Assembly (NCBI GenBank): GCA_029204225.1
Contig: CM055093.1
Coordinates: 31,013,777-31,077,776, forward strand
Reading direction: 5' to 3'
DNA length: 64,000 bases
Source: Diphasiastrum complanatum
Lineage: Eukaryota; Streptophyta; Lycopodiopsida; Lycopodiales; Lycopodiaceae
The translations under genes and the position numbers were made by a program. Each line of letters starts with the position of its first letter. The stretch's first letter is position 1. This document shows, one piece after another, positions 45,711 to 56,630 of the stretch. The notes under the pieces were generated by a model. The model was not told the origin of the DNA, searched no databases, and was given only the letters and a program-made list of their open reading frames with translations.

Positions 45711-46460
45711 GTGAGGATTCAGAGACAAAATAAAGGTGGTGTTGCAAGAGCAAAGAACATCCTAGATTTAATCCACACAGATTTATGCGGGCCTATGAGG
45801 ACCATGTCCTTATATTTCATGACCTTTATTGATGATATGTCACGTAAGACGTGGATCTACTTCTCGAAGAAGAAATCGGATGCATTGGTCGAGAATCAGA
45901 CAGGTAGGAAGATCAAAGTCCTAAGATCAGATAGTAGAGGTGAGTACAAGTCCAAGGACTTCAATGATCTTTGTGATCAATGTGGGATCAAAAGACAATT
46001 TACGCAAGCTCATACTCCCGCTCTCAATCGTGTAGCTGAGTGCAAGAATCGTACGATTGTCGAAAGTGCCAGATCTATGCTAGTTGAGATGAAACTACCA
46101 AAAGATTTTTGGTCAGAAGCATGCAGTACGGCAGTCTATCTTCAAAATAGAAGTCCTACCATTGCCATACCAAAGATAACACCTGAGGAAGCATTCACAA
46201 AGAAGAAGCCAAAGGTGAACCACTTGCGAATCTTTGGATGTAAGGTCTTTGTACACATTCCTAAGGAAGAGAGACGTAAACTTGATGTAAAAGCTATCAA
46301 GTGTATATTCCTAGGATATGATGATCGTGTGAAGAGTTGTGAAAGTCATGTTGTTCATTGTAGTATGGAAGGACAACTAGCTGATATTTTCACTAAGCCA
46401 CTTGTTGGAGAAAAGTTTGATAAGTTTAGACCAAAGCTTTATGTACTTAAAGTTTGTTAA
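45711..46460 (+). pseudogene. Copia integrase fused to RNase H end
   Basis: A 249-codon uninterrupted frame. It opens with integrase (LDLIHTDLCGPMRTMSLYFM, TFIDDMSRKTWIYFSKKKSD), then a small gap, KVLRSDSRGEYKSKDF and HTPALNRVAECKNRTIVESA (the D and E residues of the D-D-35-E core). The GYD motif follows (KCIFLGYDDR) and then, without RT, VVHCSMEGQLADIFTKPLVG, the C-terminal end of RNase H. An in-frame deletion has removed the linker, the whole RT and most of RNase H. No stop has accumulated, unlike its neighbours. Confidence 0.88.
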
Positions 46461-46505
46461 CTTTAAAGCTATATATATGACTCTATAAAAAGTAGACTCT
46501 ACTTT

Positions 46506-46516
46506 AAGGGAAAGAG
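46506..46516 (+). promoter_or_regulatory. Polypurine tract
   Basis: AAGGGAAAGAG immediately before the 3' LTR, the priming site for plus-strand DNA synthesis. Confidence 0.8.
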
Positions 46517-46786
46517 TTAGAATTAAAGTAGAATCACTGTGCTATTGTACTGTGGGTCCTATCAGTTGATAAGGATCAGTTGGCCTCACCACGAGACAAG
46601 TTGATGGGACACGCGTCTTGCCAACGACAACCTGGGTCATGCATGGGTTGCGTGAGTGAACAACTATATGTACAGTGTAATTTCGTTTTGAGAAATACAG
46701 TTGCTATGTGAGCTTGTTGTGGAGAGTGTATTCTGTCTGTGTTACTATGTAGTATGATCTGTGTTCCTGTTTGAAGCAAATTCTAA
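46517..46786 (+). repeat. Copia 3' LTR
   Basis: 270 bp, about 89% identical to the 5' LTR by hand alignment with no gaps. Confidence 0.88.
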
Positions 46787-47541
46787 GTCCATTTCCCTCC
46801 GTATTCTGCTTTACAATGACCTTTGGTGTCCTGTAGAGAAAGTTATGGCTGTCGGAAGTTGGGCAATTTTTGAGCTAAAATTTGCAATATTTTTAAAATG
46901 TTCTGATGCATGCATGCTTGTAACTCAGTGTAGTCATTGTCTGTTGATGAAAATGTATGGATAGACCTGTATGCATACTTGGATGCATGTTGTATGTGTA
47001 ATCAGTAGATTGATCAGAAGATTTCTTGCATGAAGCTATTTTTGACAATTCTAGATCAAAAAGCAGATTTCCTAGTGGCTAGGCTAATTTCAAGAATTTT
47101 TTCGTTTTTTAAAAAAAAATCAGTGCACGCTGGGTTTGTTGCATGCAGATTGTTTCGAAATAATTTTTGATATGTGACATTGCTTGTGATTTTTCAATCT
47201 TCTTAATCGATATTCACAGTTGGTCCATTTCGAAAGGATTTCAAAAATCCCAAGGCTAATTTTTCATTTTCTTGGCAATTTACGTAAAAATTTATTTATT
47301 TATTGAAATCACTGCATGTCATTTTGGATGCATGCTGGATGTTTCAAAATCCTTCCAATATGTGATAGTAATTGTGAAACTGTCAAGTAAATGCTTGATC
47401 GATTTTCACGGTTTAGGTCCATATTGAATGGAATTTTCCAGTTTACATAAAATTTGAAGAAACAATAGACGTTTTCGATTTGTTATCATCAATACGTGAT
47501 AGTTTCTTACCAACTTCGCAAGGGGTGATGGAAGGTTTGCA
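46787..47541. other. AT-rich spacer
   Basis: No recognised feature. Phrases such as TGCATGC and TTTCAAAAATCC recur, suggesting decayed retrotransposon leader DNA. Confidence 0.35.
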
Positions 47542-48760
47542 CTATGTCATGTGAAATCTCTCCAATACCTCGCGCAGATACTGGTTTTGATATAACCTAA
47601 TATCACTGCCATTTTGCCATACTTCAACACCCAAGCAGTAGTGCATAAGGTCTAAATCTGTCATCTCAAACTGCTTCCATAAGTTGGTTTTGATAGAACG
47701 AGTGAGGTTCTCATCATTGCCCGTGATAATGAAATCGTCAACATAAAGTACAATCAAGGCAATGTTATCTTCGTTCATAAGAACATAAAGATTTGGATCT
47801 GAATTTGTTCTTACAAACCCATGAGAAAGAAAGTAATTGTCAATGCGTCCATACCATGCGCGTGGCGCTTGCTTAAGGCCATAAAGTGCTTTGCGTAGTT
47901 TACATACCTTCTGTTCTTGTCCTTTTGCCATGAAGCCCTGCCGTTGGACCTTGTAAACTTCTTCCTCTAACTCACCATTGAAAAATGCGGACTTCACATC
48001 CATTTGATGGATCTTCCACCCAAAATGAGATGCTAGGGCAATGATAAGGCGTAGTGTAGTCCACTAAGCCACTGGAGCAAATGTCTCTTCATAGTCAATT
48101 CCTTTACTTTGCTCATAACCCTTCACTACTAGGCGTGCCTTATGCTTTGCTATCATGCCATCCGCATGAAACTTTGTTCTAAACACTCTTTTGTTGTCAA
48201 TGGGTTTCTTTCCAAGTGGTAGATCAACCAACTCCCATGTATCATGCATGTGGATGGATTCCATCTCCTCTTCCATTGCCCTTTGCCACTCTTTGTGATC
48301 TTTTGCCTTATCAAAGGTTGATGGCTCTCGACACTTCAAAATGTCATTCATTAGGGCACAGTTCACATGATAACAATCGGGAGACTTCCTTTCTCGCGTT
48401 GATCTTCTCACTTCTCCTTGTGTGCTAGATCCTGGTTGATTTAGCTTTGCATCCTTCATGATCTTCTCATACCATTTTGGTATCTTAGATTCAGGTGATA
48501 CACTATGTGGAGAGTATGTATCCCAAGGAGTGTCCAAGTAATGTCTCTTACTTCCAACCGGTTTCTCCTTTATTTCTCCTATTGGCAAGTACATTTCCCT
48601 AGGCTCTTGAATGGGTGGTGTCCTTTCATACTCGCCCTCTCGACTCTCATCTTCACGTGCATCATCTTGTGGAGCATCTTCTTCATCTTCTTCTTCCAAA
48701 ATTGTGGGAAGTCTTTTGATGCTTTAACCACTTGCATGGTCTTTTTTTGTCTTTTTATCA
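47542..48760 (-). pseudogene. Ty1/copia linker and RT, nearly intact
   Basis: In minus sense: an acidic linker (EEEDEEDAPQDDAREDESRE), RRSTRERKSPDCYHVNCALM, KAKDHKEWQRAMEEEMESIH, then KARLVVKGYEQSKGIDYEET followed by FAPVA and a TAG. After the stop the same frame resumes WTTLRLIIALASHFGWKIHQ then MDVKSAFFNGELEEEVYKVQ, KALYGLKQAPRAWYGRIDNY and LIVLYVDDFIITGNDE with an intact YVDD box, ending near LREVLERFHM. Only this single in-frame stop breaks about 380 codons. The RNase H and 3' LTR are missing at 47,541. Confidence 0.9.
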
Positions 48761-49480
48761 AAGGCCCTCATGTCACCTGGAGTGGTATTTGGTCGGACTT
48801 CAATACCTGCCACGATCTCTCATAACTCTTTCTCCATCAAAATTCTCTTCATTTTGAATTTCCAGATGTTGTAGTTAGAATCCTCATCAAGTTTGCTTGC
48901 ATCGCCCAAAATTGCCTCATTGATGTTTGCCATTTCCACCTATATGCTATAAAGTGTATGCCGAAGCCAACCGTGATGTCAAAAATAAAAAATAATGACT
49001 ACATTTTTTGGCTTACCAGGCCACCCGCCGCTCCTTCGCCAAATTGAAAGCCAAACTGGCGTTACTTTTCGAAATGCTTCTCGTCACCAACTTCCAGCTA
49101 CTTGCCCAGTGGAATGGTGAAATCACTTTTGGCACACTCCAAGCACTTTCTCTGCGGCAATCACTTTGTTTTGTGTACCGTACTTGCAAGTACAGTCAGG
49201 GTGCCCTTCATTTGGAGGCTATAGCCTTTCGTTTGGCCAAAATAGGCTAAAGAAGGTGAAAATAAGGGCAATTTGGGTTTTTGAACTGTTTCTTCAGTGT
49301 GAATAAACTTCACCTTTCACAAAACTTGGGACCCAACAGTTTTTTCAGTTTGAAAATTTTTAATGAAAAGAAGGCCTATTTTGCCTTTCAATTCTTCAGG
49401 ACCCTTTCAAAGCCCATCTAAGGGTAATCCTCCATCCAGTGGCCCACGTTTCTCCATGAGAACTCCATCTTGGCCATTGA
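48761..49480. repeat. Copia upstream remnants and a dispersed repeat
   Basis: The first 200 bp retain weak copia linker similarity in minus sense. From about 49,000 the DNA resembles the repeat at 36.1-36.65 kb. Confidence 0.4.
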
Positions 49481-50180
49481 TCTAATTGAGGCTCATATGA
49501 TGGTTCAAAACAATATTTGGGCATTAAAGCCCACTCCTCCACGCGCTAGACATCTTCAGCTGCTACAGCCACTAACGGATTCCCTGCACGCAACTTCTGC
49601 GCCTCCCTCCTCCTTTTCTTTCTGCGATGGCAGCCCCAAGCCTTTACATTCAAGCTATGAAAGTTGTGTTTGCTTCACTCCTGCACACTGGTTGATCCAC
49701 GGCCGCCCACGCCCTCTCCACACATCCACAGCAGTAGCAGGGCGCCCACTTCTGGCCCTTTACAACTTCAAAAACGGATTTGTATTCAGAGAGAAATATT
49801 TTTTCCCTTCTTGAAATCCTAGTTGTCAAAGAAGAAAATATTTTTGGGCTTTGTCTGATCTTCTTGAGAATGTCACTGAGCAGCTACCTATCTCTCTGAG
49901 GTCGCCCTACAACAAGCAATGTTCTGCTCCAAACCGCTCTTCAAACGGTGTTCGATTGTATTCAAACCAATCACAAATGCCAAGCAACCCTTCAAAAGAA
50001 TTTTCAGCTTCAATCTTTGCTTGCCCTCTGATTTAGCCGACAATCCTCTGCCTCTAAATCTTGTTACAATTTCGAGCTATTCCACGAATCTCCACAGACT
50101 CGACTTTGTGCTTTCTAGCCAACAAACCATCTTGAATTCACAGCTCTCTGTTCTTGTCCAGTGATTGTAGCCACCAAAGG
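49481..50180. other. Unrecognised DNA between copia RT and its PBS
   Basis: In minus sense, gag, protease and integrase would be expected between the PBS at 50.19 kb and RT at 48.7 kb. None is found, so the element is deleted or replaced here. Plus-strand frames at 49470-50164 have no known motif. Confidence 0.4.
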
Positions 50181-50193
50181 GCTTTGATACCAA
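50181..50193 (-). promoter_or_regulatory. Primer-binding site, minus strand
   Basis: The complement reads TTGGTATCAAAGC, preceded in minus sense by TTCTTAAC, the likely end of an LTR lying at about 50,195-50,400. The orientation matches the copia RT at 47.5-48.7 kb. Confidence 0.65.
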
Positions 50194-50689
50194 GTTAAGA
50201 AAACAGTTTAAACACCCGACTGGATCAATCACCACAACACAACGTCAAGTGCAACAAGACAAGACAACAGAATTGCTCTCCACAAACTGTATATTCAACT
50301 GATAAGTAAGTACAAAGATAAAGTTGCTTAAAAGCACTCAAAGGGCTCGTAAAAGAAAGATGGCCCGATAATTCTAGAACTGAGCACACGTGGTGTCGTC
50401 AAAATAAGAAAGCACTGTATAAGTCGATCATTGCCATTTTAACTGAAAAGTAGTGGCAAGATTGATAATTCATTTATGGAACCATCTATGTTTTGCAATT
50501 AGATTTGGATCTTGCAAAGTAAAGCAGATGGAAGGTGTTACATACAGGAATCTAGTAATTTGGATTCTTTCTTGTTATAGAGTATTTCTCTATAATGAAT
50601 GTAACAACCAAGAGAGTTCTAACATGGTAAAAGAATTAAGTTCTTTTTACCGATTTTGTAATAGATATTGGATATCTAGGACAATATGA

Positions 50690-51280
50690 TATTCGGTTTT
50701 GTTGAGATCCATGTTCCTTTTGGATTAGAAAATACACTTGCGGCATTTCAATTGAACTTGAACGATACGTCTCGTCTCGTCCATGTCGGGGTACAATGAG
50801 TTAGAAATCAGTTTTGATCTGATTCATTAGTATAAGCTCTAAATGTGATGACGTAATTAGTGTACAGTTTATTTGGTTTACTATATATGGTTGTGATCGG
50901 GACGTGACCCATTATGATATATTGATCGGGCACTGATTCCGTAGCCGGCTACTTGGGTTAGCCGAGTAGCCACACATAGGAAGAATTAGCTTGTACAGAG
51001 TTATTTACAGTACTTGCTATACTTGGGGGCATGTCCCAAGTTTGTCGACCGAGTTTGGCCATATTGGGCCCAACCTTAGTTTGACAGGTGGTAGGCCAAT
51101 TTTAGGACACCTGCCTTTTCATGCAGTTTGTGAATACTCTATATGTACAGTGTTTCTTTGTAATCTAATAACTTTTGTTGTGCCATCTTTGGGAGCTTGT
51201 GAGGAGTGGCTATGGTGATTGTGTGATGTGATCTGCATATTGCACTAGATCCTAAAAGAATTTCAACTTGGTATCAGAGC
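50690..51280 (+). repeat. Putative LTR end with primer-binding site
   Basis: TTGGTATCAGAGC at 51268-51280 follows GAATTTCAAC. The preceding few hundred bases, containing the 12-bp palindrome GTAGCCGGCTAC, are the probable 5' LTR. After the PBS, the GGTGGAGCTA phrase is shared with the leader at 44.16 kb, suggesting related elements. Confidence 0.6.
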
Positions 51281-52719
51281 TACAGGGTGTTGCAGGTATG
51301 CACGATCCGGTGGAGCTATGGGATAGCGTCTTTCACCAGGAAAAATAGCACTCAAAGAGTCTCAGGAGAGAGGACTCCATACGGGGTATCGGCAGTCCGG
51401 ATGGCATGAGACAACAAAGTTCCTTCGATCGGAGCTTTGGAAAAGATCAGAACGATCGTCGTAGGTGGATTTCGGGGAGAATTCATGGAGAAACTTGCAG
51501 TTTCGGTGGTTTCAGAGAAATCATCGATGTTGGCTACGTTTTCACTATGTGGACAGTCGTTTGGCGCAACGGGGCTTGCAAGGGATTTTCAAAGATAGTG
51601 ACACATAGCCATAGCAATTTACATGATCAAATTTGGTTGAAAACGGAGGAAATTTGGGAAATTTCCAGTTTCATGGGGTGTTGACGGATTTTTGGGAAAA
51701 TCGGCTTGTTTGCAGTCAATACCGCATCAATTGGAGAACTATAAATTGGATCAGATCACTGGAGGTAGGGTGACCTTAGTGGGCTAGGCAACTGCAAGAG
51801 GAATCTCAGGGAAAGCCTGAGTGAAGCCCAATAAATCCTTCTATTCTTTCTTGAAGTTAGGGTTTACAGTAAAAAAAAAAAAAAAACCTTGATTGGTTCT
51901 CAAATGGAAGCAGATTTTGGAGCTGTCAATGGCTGACGATGGGCGTCCTGCTGCAATATTGATGTTATCAGATGGCCATGGGTGGCCGCGTGCCAGTAAA
52001 GATGCTGGATCAGTCACTATGCAAGGTTTCCATAGCCAGGAAAACCTGGAAAGAGAGAAAAGAAGAAATGTAGAAGAGAGAGAAATGGCTAAACCATCGC
52101 GCGCGCTGAGGGAGTGGAGTACGTAGCGTATTGAAGGCTGTAGCGGCCAAAAGAACTTCGATTAATTTATTGACAGTGGTTGTTCCACTCAAGGGGAGCT
52201 CTCACTCAGGGGGAGCTCTCACTTAGCAGCCTTACTGATCAAGCAAATATAGTGCTCTCAGACAAATGTATATAGCTCAATAGTTGTACTCACAAGTTGA
52301 ACCATTTTGAGCAAGGATGCTGCTTAGAACAATGCGCTCTGGCTGTGCTCCAACTAATGATCACCAACCAGAGAGTTGAAAGTAAATGTCTATATGTGTA
52401 TGAGACTGTTTTCCGATGCTATCACCTTGTAGTGGATAATCGTTTATCTCAATGAACCTCTTGACAAAGGATTTGTAATGATGAGCTTTTAGAGAAGGAT
52501 TTGAAAAATAATAAAAGAACATTAAAGAAATGGAGTCGTACATCTTCTGCGATATAGTGCATTTCTCTTCTCAAAAATCTCATTCTATTACTAGTTGGAG
52601 ACCATGCACAATTACCTACAATATGTCAACATAGACAAGAATCCTTTTGTTGGCCATGTCATGTATGTTCTTCTCCATATTGGAAAATAACAACGCATTT
52701 CAATTTCACATATTCAGCA
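51281..52719. other. Possible retrotransposon leader, no recognised coding
   Basis: No gag or pol signature. A 17-bp tandem AGGGGGAGCTCTCACTC-type repeat occurs at about 52,190-52,222. The small frame at 51893-52126 has no family. Confidence 0.35.
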
Positions 52720-53440
52720 ACACATTCTGAAGATCCTATATTTTCAAAAATCTTGAACATCATATGAAGTAGACAACCAATAATGAATGAAATACATAAT
52801 GTGTTTTATGATAGAATAATAACCGAGAGAAATGATACATGACAATATTTCAATCATTTGTACACATCGTGAAGATGTTATAAAATTCAATGAATATGTG
52901 CTAGAAAAACTTTATGATACCTCTCAAATAATCACAACCACAATAAAAAGTAATGCATCACACGTGCCTGAAATGCAAAGTTGGTTGATGGAAGAAAAAT
53001 TCCATAAATACCAAATTAGCCATTGGTGCAAAGGTGGTGCTACTTTCCAACATGGATATAAATAAAGGAGCTATAAATGGAGCTATAGGAACAATTATGG
53101 ATCTAATTTTCAAAGAACAATTAGCGTAAATCAAGTGAATAAAAGTGAAAATTGAACATATGAATAGACACATTCTTGTGACTAGGTCAAATTTTGCAAA
53201 AATAAGATACAATACACATATCTACTACAAGTCAACAGTTCCTCTCACTCTAGCGTATGCAATGACAGCTCACAAATCCCAAGGGATGACAATAAAAAAT
53301 ACAACAGTCTTAAACATAAAAAAAAACTTCTGCCATGGATTAACATATGTCATGCTCTCAAGAGTAACAAAAAGGAAATATATTTTCATCTTAAATAAAA
53401 TTACTCCGTTGCATTTTCAACCTATTCCACTTCCATAATA
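52720..53440 (+). pseudogene. PIF1-type helicase C-terminal half
   Basis: Fragments in shifting frames, in the order of a PIF1/Helitron helicase: NISIICTHREDVIKFNEYVL (equivalent to PRNEDVDEIN), KLAIGAKVVLLSNMDINKGA followed by INGAIGTIMDL (the G-PVMLLRNLD..GL.NG motif), then LTLAYAMTAHKSQGMTIKNT and FCHGLTYVMLSRVTKRKYIF (motifs V and VI). At least two frameshifts and stops break it. PIF1 helicases unwind DNA 5' to 3'; standalone and Helitron-borne copies exist in plants. The Walker A half and any Rep domain are absent, so the origin cannot be decided. Confidence 0.85.
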
Positions 53441-54148
53441 CACACAATGTTTTTGATGAATATATTCCAAAAATCATTTTTGCAAAATAAGCTGATCATC
53501 AATTCACAAAATGTCGACAACAATTGAGGACTATCTCCCTATTTGTAAATTTTATTTGCATGAATTTAAAAGATTAATTAAATAAAAGATTTTTTTTTTC
53601 TTTAATCAAATGTTTATTATAAAACTTGTCTAACTTGACAAATCATAGCTTGCCTAATTTTACAAAAAATAGCTATTCAAAAAACTAAAAGAAAAAGCAA
53701 CAACTGTAAACACCACAACAACGACATATCCATCAACAAAACAAATGTTTCTCATGAATACATGTGGTATAGAACTCGAGGAATACATGAACGATTATAG
53801 AACAAGATACTTGTTATCATTACTTATCGATGAGAAAAAAAATGCACGGGATAAATTTCGTACTAATAATGGTCGACCAATTGAAGATAACTATATATAA
53901 AACAAGAATATTTAGTATTTTGATATCTTTTTTTTAAAGTAATCAATATCTATACTTTATTGTTCTGATTTGGATTTTGAGAGATTTATCATTTTTGAGA
54001 AGTATCGATTGATCGAATTTTGAAAAAATTTTCATCATATAAAATCAGATTCTTGAAAAGTGGAATAGATCTAGTAGATCTAATCTGAGAAAGTTTTTTG
54101 AAAAATCTAGATCCAATCTCATTATCTATTTGATCTAAATTTGTGAAG
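53441..54148. other. AT-rich spacer
   Basis: No recognised feature. The 3' part may be leader DNA of the gypsy element. Confidence 0.35.
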
Positions 54149-55010
54149 ATGGCTACTCCTGGAAGTGCTCCATAGGAAGTCAATCCAATTATTGTTAGAA
54201 GAGCACCCCGATTGGATCTATCCAAATATAATGGATTAACAGATCCAGTTAGATTTCTTCAGATCTATGCTGAATCCTATGAAGTCTGGTGAGATTTATC
54301 CTCAAGATAAACTTAAGTTGTTTCCTATGGCCTTAACAAACGTAGCACCAGATTGGTACTATAATCAAGATGAAACTAAGCGTATAGATTGGGAGGTTGT
54401 TAAGTGAGCCCTGATCACACAGTTTATGGAAGACCCTTTCCTACTTTTAAGTAGAATTAAAATGGGAAAGCGAAAAATGGTTTGAGATTACATTGAACGG
54501 GTGAAACGTCTTAGATCTGAATGCGAACTTGAGCTGATTAACGAAAATGCCATGATTATGTGGTTTTTGTCAGGTCTACCTAAACGGATCAGACGTGAGT
54601 TGGAACGCCATAATGAGTATGCACTCTTGCAAAATGCTATGGACGATGCAATTTGGGAGGAGGATGAAGATTCAGATGAGGAGCCAAATATCAGTATGTT
54701 GCCTTATACAGCAGGGCAGACTACTACGACATCCACCACTATTGCATCAACGAATGCCAATGCTACTATAGAAATGATGCTCAATGAGTTCGAGAAACTT
54801 TGGAAGAACCAACAAAAACAGATGGAAAAGTTGCAGTTGCAATTTGATGAGAAGATCAAAGCATTGAAAATTTTCCACGGAGAAGCAAACAAGAAACCTG
54901 AAAAGCTTGCAAAGACTTTTCCTACTAGGAAAAATGTTTGGTGTTCTATTTGTACAGGAAAGCACACAGTGAACGAGTGTCCTCAATTGAAAAAATGAAT
55001 GGAAATCAGT
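54149..55010 (+). pseudogene. Gypsy Gag
   Basis: ATG at 54149 (MATPGSAP, then TAG). It continues RRAPRLDLSKYNGLTDPVRF, a frameshift, then LTNVAPDWYYNQDETKRIDW and ALITQFMEDPFPTFK. The open frame 54501-54998 gives RVKRLRSECELELINENAMI, WFLSGLPKRIRRELERHNEY and an acidic coiled segment. This order (A..WY..., W..., F...LP..I...) is the retrotransposon Gag fold. The last residues hold a CSIC-x3-H-x4-C zinc knuckle. Confidence 0.75.
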
Positions 55011-55698
55011 GTTTGCCATCTGTGTAATTCACAGGATCATCAGACTACTTTTTGCAACTTCAACCCTCAGATAATTCAACAACGGTATGCCCATATGTGA
55101 TATCGAGAACCACAATATGGAAATAATCCAGCAGTAAGATCGCGACAATCTGCTCTTGGATACCCGGAATGTTTAGCTTTACCAGCCCCACCAAAAGCAC
55201 TCCGCTCCTCCAGCCAATTTGATGGAACTAGAACCTGACAGAAATGCTGAGCAATGGAACTATGGAAATGATCAAGCAAGTGGATCTTCAGGTGGATCTT
55301 CAGAACAATATGCCATTTATGCTGCTATTCAACAAGAAGCCTCTGGAAATTGGACCAGAGCACCACTCGGATGCTTTGCATGTGGAGAAAATCACAGAGT
55401 TGCAAAATGTCCAAATAAAGATAAATTTGTACCATTTTGTTGTGACTGTGGTTATGCGCATTGCTATAAAGACTGTCCAGCAAGACCGAAGCCACCACTA
55501 GCTACAACACCTATAAATTTGATAACAATTAAGCAAAGAGCAGTAGCTCAAAATAAATCAAGCGCAACCTTGATGGTGGTCACCAGAGCACAGAAGCAGA
55601 AAGAACCAGTAATGGATCCAGTACCTGCTGATTCTATACCATTGAATGATATGCCAATAGCATCGAGAGTCTATCCAAATCTTAATACAGAAAAATGA
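55011..55698 (+). pseudogene. Gypsy zinc-knuckle region
   Basis: Beyond the first knuckle (CSICTGKHTVNEC) come CHLCNSQDHQTTFC, then CFACGENHRVAKC and CCDCGYAHCYKDC, four CCHC-like units in about 180 codons. A TGA separates the first two, and further TGAs occur before 55,219. Such arrays bind genomic RNA. Four units is more than the one or two usual in gypsy Gag. Confidence 0.72.
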
Positions 55699-55973
55699 AA
55701 ATATTAGGATATGAGACAGTGGATCAAACATCTACAAGAAGAAGAGGAGCTTGAAGCTGCTAAAGCAACAGCTGAAGTTCATTCTTCACCATTGTAGCCA
55801 CCGAGAAATTTACGTACGGATATGAATGATCAATTACGTCATCTTGAACAACCCTTCAAGATGACTGAACCATAAGCACCGCATACAGAACTACTCATGA
55901 ACATTTTGTCTAGCAAGATCAATATTTCATTGGGAGAGTTCCTGAAGTTGGTGCCAAAAGCAAAGAAGTCTTA

Positions 55974-56624
55974 GTGCAAAAGTTAGCTCAAGAAGAACCA
56001 GAAGTCCATCAGGATCCGCTTTTTTGTGCTGGATTTGAAGAATCTAACGAAGTACTCCATGTTGGAGCTGCTTGGAAAAGTGAACAAAAGAATATCACTT
56101 TGCCGATACAACATAGACAATTTCCTAAAGAAGCAGCCGTGATAGATGGAGGTGCAAAATGGGGCCTTACAAAGATTAAGCCTGCTACTTTTGCTATTAA
56201 GCTAGCTAATCAAATGACAGTTTATCCACGAGGAATGGTGGAAGATATACCTGTAAAAATTGTGAAAGTACAATTCATCATTACTTTCGTAGTGATGGAC
56301 TTACCAGAAGCGCCAAATGTCTACCGAATTCTATTAGGACATCCATGGTTACAAGTTGCGCAAGTAATTCTTCATAACTGGGGTACCGGAAAAATCACTT
56401 TTGAAAATCATGAACGTGCAGTTAAAATTCATCCTACAACTTGGACTATCAAACTAGGGGTTCAAAAAGAGGATGACAATTCGTCAACAACAAATCATAC
56501 TTGTGATCGACCAGAGAAAAATTTGGGAGTTCATTACGATTCTCAAACGGATACTGTCAATTGGAATGAAGCTCTTGCAACAATTGACTGTACAATAGGA
56601 TATATGTGTCAACAAGATAATTAA
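55974..56624 (+). pseudogene. Gypsy aspartic protease
   Basis: A 216-codon frame with AAVIDGGAKWGLTKIKPATF, where the active site reads D-G-G-A instead of the usual D-S/T-G-A. VVMDLPEAPNVYRILLGHPW, the ILG-x-PWL second-lobe motif, follows. The frame is otherwise uninterrupted. Confidence 0.78.
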
Positions 56625-56630
56625 TTAGAT

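Larger units (their letters stand above)
45272..46786 (+). mobile_element. Internally deleted Ty1/copia element with both LTRs
   Basis: Two 270-bp LTRs (45272-45541 and 46517-46786) begin TTAGAATT and end AATTCTAA, with no length differences. A hand count gives about 31 mismatches, roughly 27 of them transitions. A primer-binding site follows the left LTR and a polypurine tract precedes the right one. The interior is only about 1 kb and encodes integrase joined to the RNase H end. It could be moved only by proteins supplied in trans. Target-site duplication is unclear (CCATC versus CCATT). Confidence 0.9.
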
